From NCBI RefSeq assembly GCF_000564855.1, contig NZ_AYXG01000145.1, forward strand, positions 1 to 50,798: 50,798 bases of DNA, read 5' to 3'. The translations under genes were made by a program, and so were the position numbers. Every line of letters starts with the position of its first letter. The stretch's first letter is position 1. The DNA comes from Actinokineospora spheciospongiae (GTDB lineage: Bacteria; Actinomycetota; Actinomycetes; Mycobacteriales; Pseudonocardiaceae). This document shows, piece after piece, positions 33,029 to 40,047 of the stretch. Under the pieces are notes generated by a model, which saw only the letters and a program-made list of their open reading frames with translations, ran no database searches and was not told the origin of the DNA.

Positions 33029-33874
33029 TCAGGAGCGGCGGATGGTGATGGCGCCGAACGAGGTCTGCGCGCGCACCTCGACGGTCTCGTCGGACTCCCC
33101 CGGGCTGGTGGCGTTCTCCAGCAGGTTGCGCACCTGCCCGAAGCCGGTGTTCACCTCCAGCCAGGCGGCGGTGCCCTCGGCGATGCCGATGTCCAGGTCG
33201 CCCATCGCGGTGCCGAGTTCGACCGAGCCGCGGGCCACCTCGCCGAGGCGGATGCTGCCGTTGGACGTCTTCGCCTCGACCCCGGCGCCCGCCCGGTCGA
33301 CGGAGATGTCGCCGTTCGCCGAGCGCACCCGCACGTCGCCGGTGACCCCGGCGAGCGCGGTGTCGCCGTTGGAGTTCTTGACCACCACGGAGCCGTCGGT
33401 GTCGCCGATGCGGACCTTGCCGGAGCCGGTGTGGACCTCGGCGTTGCCCGCGACGCCGTCCGCGGTGACGTGCCCGGCCGCGGTGTCCACGCGCAGGGAG
33501 CCGGTCCGCTCCAGCCGGACGTTCCCGGCGGAGGTCTTGAACCGGCACTCGCCGAGCCTGCCCGTGCCGTTGAGGTCCCCCACCTGCACCTCGCCGGTCA
33601 CCTGCGAGCCGCTGGGCAGGGCGATGGACACCTCCACCGACCTGGTCTTGCGGGAGAAGTCGAAAGCGCGCGACTTCGGCCCCACGACCTGGAGCACCCC
33701 GTTCGCGTAGTCGACGCGGACCCGTTCGGCGGCCTGCACGTCCGAGTCGTTGGACTCGTCGCTCGGGCGGACGTCGACGGAGGTGTCGGCGCGGTCGCTC
33801 GCGGTGATCCGCACGTTGCCCGTGCCGAGTTCGACGGTGACGGAGATCGGTTCGGGTGTGTCGAAAATGGGCAT
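33029..33874 (-). CDS. DUF4097-type beta-helix protein
   Basis: 281 aa with no signal peptide. From residue 50 on it is built of short strands with repeated turns of the type SAGNVRLERTG, GSGKVRIGDTDG, SNGDTALAGV, ANGDISVDRAG, SNGSIRLGEVA, the DUF4097/adhesin-like right-handed beta-helix. Genes of this type sit commonly beside RHH regulators and DrrAB-like ABC genes in actinobacteria; their role is unknown (scaffold or stress sensing). The ATG has GAGGGG seven bases upstream. A TGGCAC box at 33899-33904, like those at the RHH gene, lies about 25 bases before the start. Confidence 0.87.
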   Translation of the reverse strand: MPIFDTPEPISVTVELGTGNVRITASDRADTSVDVRPSDESNDSDVQAAERVRVDYANGVLQVVGPKSRAFDFSRKTRSVEVSIALPSGSQVTGEVQVGDLNGTGRLGECRFKTSAGNVRLERTGSLRVDTAAGHVTADGVAGNAEVHTGSGKVRIGDTDGSVVVKNSNGDTALAGVTGDVRVRSANGDISVDRAGAGVEAKTSNGSIRLGEVARGSVELGTAMGDLDIGIAEGTAAWLEVNTGFGQVRNLLENATSPGESDETVEVRAQTSFGAITIRRS

Positions 33875-33963
33875 GGCTGTCCCCTCGTCATGGGTCGGTG
33901 GCACATCCCCGCAGGTCAGGGACGCGTGTGGGAAAGCGGTGCAGCGGTGGGACTGTGGTGGGG

Positions 33964-34485
33964 CTAACGCACCCAGCCGGTGAGGCGCTGTTGGGCCCGC
34001 TTGGCACCGGTGCGCTGCTCGGGCCGCTGGTCGCGGTCGGAGCGTTGCAGTGCGGTCGAGGCCGCGCGGACCAGCCAGGCGTTGACCGAGCGCCCCTCCT
34101 TGGCGGCGGCCTCCTCGACCGCGGCCTTGAGCTGCTCGGGGAGGCGCACGTTGATCCGCGAGCTGGGGCCGTCCTCGGCGATCAGCGGGCCGCCGTCGGC
34201 CGCCGCCGGGTCCTCCTCGACCGCGGCCTCGGCCGGTTCGGCAGGCGGTGCGGTCACGACGAAGTTCGGATCGCGGCCGCGCAGGCGCAGTTCGACCGAG
34301 CCGGGGGCCAGGTCCCGGGTGATCTCGTCGGCCGCGGCGGACAGCGCCTCCAGCAGCGTCATCCGGATCGCCGACTCGAGCGACCCGGTCAGCCGCTCGA
34401 CCAGCAGCCGCGCCTCGTCGCCGCTGGCTTCGGCGAGCGTGGCGAACTCTCGTCCGAGGTTGCCCACATAGGAGGTCAGGTCCAT
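33964..34485 (-). CDS. ribbon-helix-helix regulator (HicB/Arc-like C-terminus)
   Basis: 173 aa. The N-terminal half (1-100) is a helical, acidic domain (YVGNLGREFATLAEASGDEA). The C-terminal half has the RHH motif SSRINVRLPEQLKAAVEEAA followed by AKEGRSVNAWLVRAAS (about 108-145), as in HicB/Arc antitoxins, then a basic tail. Probably autoregulates the operon it heads. There is no Shine-Dalgarno: a CATGCT box is six bases before the ATG, suggesting a leaderless mRNA, and three phased TGGCAC boxes cover that promoter. No toxin gene adjoins, so it reads as a repressor rather than an antitoxin. Confidence 0.85.
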   Translation of the reverse strand: MDLTSYVGNLGREFATLAEASGDEARLLVERLTGSLESAIRMTLLEALSAAADEITRDLAPGSVELRLRGRDPNFVVTAPPAEPAEAAVEEDPAAADGGPLIAEDGPSSRINVRLPEQLKAAVEEAAAKEGRSVNAWLVRAASTALQRSDRDQRPEQRTGAKRAQQRLTGWVR

Positions 34486-34512
34486 GGCACAAGCATGGCA
34501 CACGCGTGGCAC
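34485..34512. promoter_or_regulatory. three 11-bp-phased TGGCAC boxes
   Basis: TGGCAC at 34485-34490, 34496-34501 and 34507-34512, spaced exactly 11 bases, one helical turn. They overlap the start codon and the leaderless -10 (CATGCT on the minus strand) of the RHH gene. A fourth box lies at 33899 before DUF4097. The remaining 270-base gap up to 34756 has only an imperfect inverted repeat around 34558-34590. Confidence 0.62.
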
Positions 34513-34755
34513 CACGGCAAGCCATCTTGGCTCAGAGTGATGCCACAGCGGCGCCAGTTGACGCGCCAGCGTTGAAATGCGCTGGTCAAAGCGGTGCCAT
34601 CCGACGACCCGGGAGGCTCTGGAGGTGGGCGGGGGTCTGGGCGGCGCGTTCGTCACGCCCGCCACAACCCTCCGCCGAAGTTGTTCGGTGCGGTACTAGA
34701 GCCACGGGTCGGCGCGGTGCCAGCATGGGCGCCCCGGCATCAACTGGAGGTCCCC

Positions 34756-36051
34756 GTGGTGGTTCGACCGTCGTGGCGCCCGCTCGCGTGCCTGGCCGTG
34801 GCGGGTGTCGCGGTCACCGCCCTCACCGGGTCGGGCAGCGGTGCCGCCGAAGCCGCCCCGGAGCCCGTGGCCGACCACGTCGAGGTGACGACCGGGGGCC
34901 TGCCGTCGGTGCCCGCCTACCGGGTCGCCGCGCCCGTCGTCGACGGCGGTGTCGCCGTGCTGGACGACATCGCCGACTACGGCGCCGAGCGGGTCAGCGG
35001 GCGGGCGGGGCTCGCCGGTGGGGCGACGGCCGCGTTCGACCTGCGCCGCGGCGCGATCGGGCTGGCGGGCGAGGTCACCCTGGACGACCCGGCCGCGGGC
35101 GTGCGGGTCAAGGCCCAGGTGTCCGGGGGCGTCAGCCGGGTTGCCGACGACACGATCCGGTGGTCGGGGCTGGTGGAGATCACCAGGGCCGGCAGCCGGA
35201 ACCTCGTACTCGCCACCATCACCGTGGTCGACCGCGTCCTGGACGCGGGCAACCACGCGGTCACCCTGCGCCACGCCGGGCAGGACCGCAGGGCCGTCGT
35301 GCACGTGCCCGCCGGGCGGGGCGGGGCGCGGGGGCTGCCCGTCCTGTTCCACTTCCCCGGGTTGCTGGAAACCCCGGCCGTCGCCGAGCAGTACGACAAG
35401 CTGACCCCGCACGCCGACGAGCGGGGCTACCTGCTCGTCATCCCCGAGCACTACGGCACCGGGTGGCAGGGCGTCCTGGGCGGCCCGCCCGTCCCCGACG
35501 TCGACGACCCGGGTTTCGTGCGCGCCCTCGCGGCCGAGGTCCACGAGCGCTTCGGCGGTGACCCGCGGCGGACCTACTCCTCGGGGATGAGCAACGGCGG
35601 GTTCTTCACCAGCCTGACCGCCTGCGTGCTCACCGACGTGTTCGCCGCCTTCGCCCCGGTCTCGGGCCAGCTCAACGACCCGCGGGGCTGCGCGCCCGCG
35701 CGGCAGATCCCGATCGCGATGATCCACGGCGACGCCGACCCGCTGGTCCGCTACAGCACCACCGTCCCCGCCGCCGCGTTCTGGGCGGCCCACAACGGGT
35801 GCGCACCCGAGCCGGTCGCCACACCCCTGCCCGACACCGACCCCGACGACGGCACCACCGCCATCCGGCACGACTACACCGGGTGCGCCGCGGGTGCCCC
35901 GGTCGTCCTGTTCCAGGTCGTCGGGGCCGGGCACGCCTGGCCCGGCGGCGACCCGTACCCCGTGCCGTCGCTCGGGATCGCGGGCCGCGACCTCGACGCC
36001 AACGAGACCATCTGGGACTTCGTCTCCCGGTACACCCTGCCGGTCTCCTGA
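34756..36051 (+). CDS. secreted PHB-depolymerase/feruloyl-esterase-like protein (CE1, LpqC-like)
   Basis: 431 aa. Signal peptide about 1-35 (ACLAVAGVAVTALTG, Ala-rich cleavage region). An N-terminal beta domain (40-180) is followed by an alpha/beta hydrolase: GLPVLFHFPGLLETP, nucleophile GMSNGG, acid IHGDADPLV, base GAGHAWPGG. This order fits extracellular polyhydroxybutyrate depolymerase/feruloyl esterase family members, which cleave polyester or hydroxycinnamate esters. GTG 34756 is five bases after GGAGG; GTG 34759 is equally possible. Monocistronic. Confidence 0.87.
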   Translation: MVVRPSWRPLACLAVAGVAVTALTGSGSGAAEAAPEPVADHVEVTTGGLPSVPAYRVAAPVVDGGVAVLDDIADYGAERVSGRAGLAGGATAAFDLRRGAIGLAGEVTLDDPAAGVRVKAQVSGGVSRVADDTIRWSGLVEITRAGSRNLVLATITVVDRVLDAGNHAVTLRHAGQDRRAVVHVPAGRGGARGLPVLFHFPGLLETPAVAEQYDKLTPHADERGYLLVIPEHYGTGWQGVLGGPPVPDVDDPGFVRALAAEVHERFGGDPRRTYSSGMSNGGFFTSLTACVLTDVFAAFAPVSGQLNDPRGCAPARQIPIAMIHGDADPLVRYSTTVPAAAFWAAHNGCAPEPVATPLPDTDPDDGTTAIRHDYTGCAAGAPVVLFQVVGAGHAWPGGDPYPVPSLGIAGRDLDANETIWDFVSRYTLPVS

Positions 36052-36075
36052 CCCCGTGACCTGATCCGTCCGCAC

Positions 36076-36120
36076 GCGGACCACCGCTGTCCGCGCCCGC
36101 GGGCATACCGTCGTGGTGTG
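36076..36120 (+). promoter_or_regulatory. leaderless promoter and inverted repeat of GlxA-type regulator
   Basis: TACCGT at 36106-36111, six bases, GTG at 36118: leaderless pattern. GCGGAC (36076-36081) and GTCCGC (36089-36094) form a palindrome with a seven-base spacer upstream of the -10, a possible regulator site. Confidence 0.5.
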
Positions 36121-37062
36121 GACAGCGGAGCGCGACGGGTCGTGGTGGTGGTGCAGCCCGCGGTCAACCTGTTGGACCTGGCCGGGCCGGTGCAGGTCTT
36201 CGACGCGGCGAACCACCGCGGCGCGGCCTACCGGCTGGAGTACGCCGCGGTGGCGGACCGGGTCGACAGCGCGCAGGGGCTGCGGCTGGCGGACCTGGGG
36301 CCGTTGCCGGATGTGTCCGCGGGCGACCTCGTGCTGGTCCCCGGCCCCCGGCTGGAGCGGACCGGGGTGCGGGTCGACCCGGAACTGGTGACCTGGCTGC
36401 GGCGGTCGGCGGCGGCCGGTGCGGAGTTCGCCGCCGTGTGCAGCGGGGCGGCCGCGCTCGGCGAGGCCGGCCTGCTGGACGGCCGCCGCTGCACGACGCA
36501 CTGGGAGCTGCTGGAGCCCATGCGTTCGCGCTACCCCCGGGCGAAGGTCCAGGACGGCGTGCTGTTCACCCACGACGGCCCGGTCAGCACCAGCGCGGGC
36601 GTCGCGTCGGGCATCGACCTGGCGCTGTCGCTGGTGCACCGCGACCACGGCCCGGCCACGACCGCGGCCGTCGCCCGCGCGCTGGTCGTGTACCTGCGCA
36701 GGCCCGGCGGTGGGGCGCAGTTGAGCCCGTTCCTGAGCTCCCGGGCGCACGTCGACGAGGCGGTGCACGCCGTGCAGGACCACATCGCCGAGCACCTGGA
36801 CCGGCCGCACCGGCTGGCCGACCTGGCCGCCCGGGTGCACCTGTCGCCGCGCGGCCTGAGCCGGGCGTTCACCGCGGCAACCGGCATCACCCCGCTGGAG
36901 TTCCACCAGCGGTTGCGCCTGGCCATGGCCGAGGACCTGCTGACCGCGACCGACCTGACCGTGTCCGCGGTCGCCGCCCGCACCGGCTTCCGCGACGCCC
37001 GCCAACTCCGCAGGCTCTACCGCGAACGCCACGGCGCCCCGCCGTCGTCGCTGCGCGCCTGA
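36118..37062 (+). CDS. GlxA/FtrA-type regulator (DJ-1 domain + AraC HTH)
   Basis: 314 aa. Residues 5-175 are a DJ-1/PfpI domain with nucleophile elbow AAVCSGAAALGEAGLL; 205-310 are an AraC-type double HTH (LADLAARVHLSPRGLSRAFT and VSAVAARTGFRDARQLRRLYR). Such activators sense small molecules, often amines or aldehydes, through the DJ-1 domain. The leaderless GTG start agrees with the absence of a ribosome site. It is followed after 25 bases by a membrane DJ-1 protein, suggesting joint sensing. Confidence 0.9.
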   Translation: MDSGARRVVVVVQPAVNLLDLAGPVQVFDAANHRGAAYRLEYAAVADRVDSAQGLRLADLGPLPDVSAGDLVLVPGPRLERTGVRVDPELVTWLRRSAAAGAEFAAVCSGAAALGEAGLLDGRRCTTHWELLEPMRSRYPRAKVQDGVLFTHDGPVSTSAGVASGIDLALSLVHRDHGPATTAAVARALVVYLRRPGGGAQLSPFLSSRAHVDEAVHAVQDHIAEHLDRPHRLADLAARVHLSPRGLSRAFTAATGITPLEFHQRLRLAMAEDLLTATDLTVSAVAARTGFRDARQLRRLYRERHGAPPSSLRA

Positions 37063-37087
37063 CACCCGATTCTCCCGAGAGGACCCC

Positions 37088-38356
37088 ATGCGCTTCCGCG
37101 TGCTCGGCGGCGTCGTCGCCGCGACCCTGTTCGCCGGTGCCGCCGCCCTCGGCGTGACCGCGTCGATGGCGGAGGGCTTCCCCGAACCGCCGCCGGGCCA
37201 CTGGCCCGCCACCGCACCCGTGCCACCGGACCGGCTGGTGGTGGCCGTGGCGGTCGGCGCGACCGGTTCGGTGGCCGCCGACGTGCTCGCCCCGTACTCG
37301 GTGTTCGCCGGGTCGCCGCGGTTCGGGGTGCGGGTGGTGGCCCAGGAGCTGTCGCCGGTCACCCTCTCCGGCGGGTTGCACGTCGTGCCGGACAACACCT
37401 TCGCCCAGGTCGACGCGCCGGACGTGGTGGTCGTGCCCGCGGTCGTCGACTGGGCGGGGCCGGGCGAGGCGGCGCTGCGGGAGTGGGTGGCGCGGCAGGC
37501 GGACCGGGGCGCGCTCGTCCTGGGGGTGTGCAGCGGGGCCAAGGTGCTGGCCGAGGCGGGGGTGCTCGACGGCCGCTCCGCAACCACGTTCTGGTCTGCT
37601 GTGGACGGTATGCGCGATGACCACCCCGCCGTGGAATGGGTCGCGGGCAAGCGGTACGTCGAAGACGGTGACGTCATCACCACGGCGGGCGTCAGCTCGG
37701 GGGTCGTCGGGGCGCTGCGCGTGGTCGAGCGGTTGGCCGGGCCGGAGGAGGCCGAGCGGGCGGGCGCCCTGGCGGCGTACCCGGGTTGGTCGCGCGCGGC
37801 GGGGCTGGACATCCCGGTGCGCGGGTACTCCCCCGCCGACCTGCCCTACGTGCTCAACGCGGCCTTCCCGTGGGGGCGGGCGACCACGGGGGTCGGGGTC
37901 GGCCCGGGGGTGGACGAACTGGACCTGGCCGCCGCCCTGGAGGTGTACTCCGGCTCGTCGTTCGCCCAGCGCACCGTCCCGGTGGCCGTGGACGGCGAGA
38001 CGCGCACCCGGCACGGCCTGCGCCTCCTGGCCGCCGCACCCGCCGACCTCGACCGCCTGGTGCTGACCGCCGACGACCCGGCGCTGACCCGGTGGGCCGC
38101 TGAGCACGACGTGCCGGTGAGCCGGGTGCGCGGGTTCGACGCCGCGCTGACCGACCTGGCGGTCACCGCGGACCGGGCGAGTGCGACGGCCGCCGGCAAG
38201 TTCATCGAGTACCCGACCGCGCACCTGGCGCTCACGGGCGGCCCGTGGCCGTGGCGCCCCACCGTCCTGTTGGTCCTCACCGTGCTCGTGGCGGGCACCG
38301 CAGGCCTGCTGATCGCCCGGCGGGACAAGGGGAAAGCGTCGGACGGGGGAAAGTAG
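37088..38356 (+). CDS. membrane-anchored DJ-1/PfpI-family protein
   Basis: 422 aa. N-terminal signal/anchor (MRFRVLGGVVAATLFAGAAAL) and a C-terminal membrane helix (PTVLLVLTVLVAGTAGLLIA) with a basic tail, so the bulk lies outside the membrane. Residues 45-215 are DJ-1-like, with LVLGVCSGAKVLAEAGVLDG carrying the elbow Cys, and VITTAGVSSGVVGALRVVERLAG. The C-terminal half (220-385) is an extra domain, with YSGSSFAQRTVPVAVDGETRT. GAGAGGA precedes the ATG. Probably an extracytoplasmic sensor or aldehyde-handling partner of the GlxA-type regulator; function unproven. Confidence 0.82.
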   Translation: MRFRVLGGVVAATLFAGAAALGVTASMAEGFPEPPPGHWPATAPVPPDRLVVAVAVGATGSVAADVLAPYSVFAGSPRFGVRVVAQELSPVTLSGGLHVVPDNTFAQVDAPDVVVVPAVVDWAGPGEAALREWVARQADRGALVLGVCSGAKVLAEAGVLDGRSATTFWSAVDGMRDDHPAVEWVAGKRYVEDGDVITTAGVSSGVVGALRVVERLAGPEEAERAGALAAYPGWSRAAGLDIPVRGYSPADLPYVLNAAFPWGRATTGVGVGPGVDELDLAAALEVYSGSSFAQRTVPVAVDGETRTRHGLRLLAAAPADLDRLVLTADDPALTRWAAEHDVPVSRVRGFDAALTDLAVTADRASATAAGKFIEYPTAHLALTGGPWPWRPTVLLVLTVLVAGTAGLLIARRDKGKASDGGK

Positions 38357-38359
38357 ACT
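38354..38359 (+). promoter_or_regulatory. -10 element of TetR gene
   Basis: TAGACT at 38354-38359; its TAG is also the stop codon of the DJ-1 gene. The GTG start of the TetR gene lies 25 bases downstream behind GAGGAGG. Confidence 0.35.
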
Positions 38360-38383
38360 GGTGAGGGCATCCGAGGAGGGCCA

Positions 38384-38971
38384 GTGCTCACGAAGAAGGG
38401 TGCCGCGACCCGGCAGCGGATCGTGGAGGCGGCGGTCGCGGAGATCCGCGAGCGCGGCATCGGCGCGGTCACCCTCGACGACGTCGGGCGGCGCAGCGGC
38501 ACCGGCAAGAGCCAACTCTTCCACTACTTCCCCGGGGGCAGGGAGCAACTGCTGCTGGCGGTGGCCCAGTGGGAGGCCGACCGGGTGCTGCGGGACCAGC
38601 AGCCGCACCTCGGGCAGCTCACCTCGTGGGCGGCGTGGCGGCAGTGGCGGGACGCGGTGGTCGAGCGCTACCGGGAGCAGGGGGGGCACTGCCCGCTGGG
38701 GGTGTTGATCACCGAGGCGGGCAGGCACACCCCAGCCGCGCAGGCGGTCACCCGGCAGCTCCTGGGCCAGTGGCAGCACCACGTCCGGGTCGGCATCGAG
38801 CAGATGCAGGGCAGCGGTGACATCAGCCGCGACGTCGACCCGGACGCCGTGGCCGGTGCGCTGATCGCCGCGATCCAGGGCGGGGTGGTGATCCTGCTGT
38901 CGACGGGTTCTCCCGCGCACCTGGAATCCGTCCTGGACCTGTGCTTGGACTACCTGCGCACCTACCGCTGA
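38384..38971 (+). CDS. TetR-family transcriptional regulator
   Basis: 195 aa. HTH LDDVGRRSGTGKSQLFHYFPG (about 32-52) in a standard TetR N-domain and a C-terminal ligand domain containing GGHCPLGVLITEAGRHTP, as in the TetR_C subgroup of AcrR/YxaF-like regulators. The GTG is eight bases from GAGGAGG. It is convergent with the aldo/keto reductase relic, which may once have been its target. Confidence 0.88.
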   Translation: MLTKKGAATRQRIVEAAVAEIRERGIGAVTLDDVGRRSGTGKSQLFHYFPGGREQLLLAVAQWEADRVLRDQQPHLGQLTSWAAWRQWRDAVVERYREQGGHCPLGVLITEAGRHTPAAQAVTRQLLGQWQHHVRVGIEQMQGSGDISRDVDPDAVAGALIAAIQGGVVILLSTGSPAHLESVLDLCLDYLRTYR

Positions 38972-39727
38972 ACCCAGTTGCGCACCACCGGGTGGTAGCA
39001 GGCGGCCTTGTCCCCGACCTTGGCACCGGGGCTGACCAGCCACTCCTGGTACTGAGGGGTGAACATCCGGTAGACCGACGCCGGGGCACAGCGCTGGCTT
39101 TGTTGAGGTCAGCCCGCAGCCGCGCGGGCAGCTCGAAGTCGAGCGCCGCCAGTGACGTGCCGAGCTGCTCGCCGGTCAAGCCGGTGTCGGAGGGGCGGTA
39201 CTTGCCGGTGAGGAAGCCGCCGAGCGGGCTCCACGCCGTGACGCCGGGCCCCAGGGCCTGCCCGGCCGGGACGTGCTCGGTCTCGACGGTGCGCTCGATG
39301 AGGGAGTAGGGCAGTTGCAGGTTGATCATCGGCACGAGCGAGTGGGCCTCGGTGAGGGTCTGCGCCCGCGCGGCGTACCAGGCGGGCACGTCGGACAGCC
39401 CCGCGTACCGGATCTTCCCCGCCCTGGTGAGGTCGTCGAAGGTGCGCAGCACTTCCTCCACCGGCGTGATCCGGTCCCAGGTGTGCAGCAGGACAGGTCG
39501 AGGTGGTCGGTGCGCAGGCGCCGCAGCGACGCCTCGACCGCGCGGAGCATGTGCTTGCGGGCGTTGCCGCCCGCGTCCAGGTAGCGGCGCAGGATCGGCC
39601 GGGCCTCGTCCTCGGTCCTGCCGTACGCGGCGTGGAAGCCGCCGGTGCCGAAGTTCATCGTGCCCAGTGCCAGGCGGCTGACGCGGAGCCCGGAACGGCC
39701 CAGCAGGAAGTGGTTGTCCAGTGCCAT
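38962..39727 (-). pseudogene. decayed aldo/keto reductase joined to an unrelated 3' relic
   Basis: The start at 39727 gives DNHFLLGRSGLRVSRLALGT and GTGGFHAAYGRTEDEARP, a clear aldo/keto reductase N-terminus. At about 39562-39570, YLDAGGN runs straight into ARKHMLRAVEASLRRL, so the segment with the catalytic Asp-Tyr-Lys region is deleted. At about 39494 one base is missing (LRTDHLDL then frame change), and the reductase resumes as EEVLRTFDDLTRAGKIRYAG until about 39115. Downstream, another frame carries the tail of a different protein (SVYRMFTPQYQEWLV ... CYHPVVRNWVQR) to a stop at 38962. Non-functional in its present form. Confidence 0.8.
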
Positions 39728-40047
39728 GCCCGCCACGGTGCAGCGGGAAAAATGGGCCCGCAAGTACAGAATCAGCGGTGCGCCGCGGGCGGCACCCGCC
39801 CGGCGAGGGTGACCCCGCGCGGAGTAGAGTCCTCTGTGGACGATGGGATCGAGTGGCGGATTGACAGGCCGCGCACCCACCGCGCGTCGGTTCGCCCGGT
39901 CCCCGCCTCCCCGCAAGGAGCAGCGGGGCAGGGCCGTCCGGGTGCGGCCCGCGACAGAGCGCAACTCACTGGAATAGCCTAGTAACCCGGGTCACACCAC
40001 GCCGATTTCCCCTGCGCGAGAGCACATCAGTGAAGGGGCGTGGGAAT
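39728..40047. other. intergenic stretch without recognised gene
   Basis: About 320 bases between the reductase relic and the VWA protein. TAGCCT at 39975-39980 could be a -10 for the VWA gene. Short open frames here look like shadow translations; nothing else is seen. Confidence 0.4.

Noticed and set aside
34558-34590. Imperfect inverted repeat TTGAC...CCAGCG/CGCTGG...TCAA
   Set aside because: Arms differ in length and it adjoins no clear promoter; not distinguishable from chance.
34696-37812. 1038-codon minus-strand frame across the esterase and GlxA-type genes
   Set aside because: Arg/Gly-rich low-information product; the plus-strand genes have signal peptide, catalytic triad and HTH motifs.
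39837-39983. Small plus-strand ORF before the VWA protein
   Set aside because: No ribosome site and Arg/Pro/Ala-rich composition typical of shadow translation.
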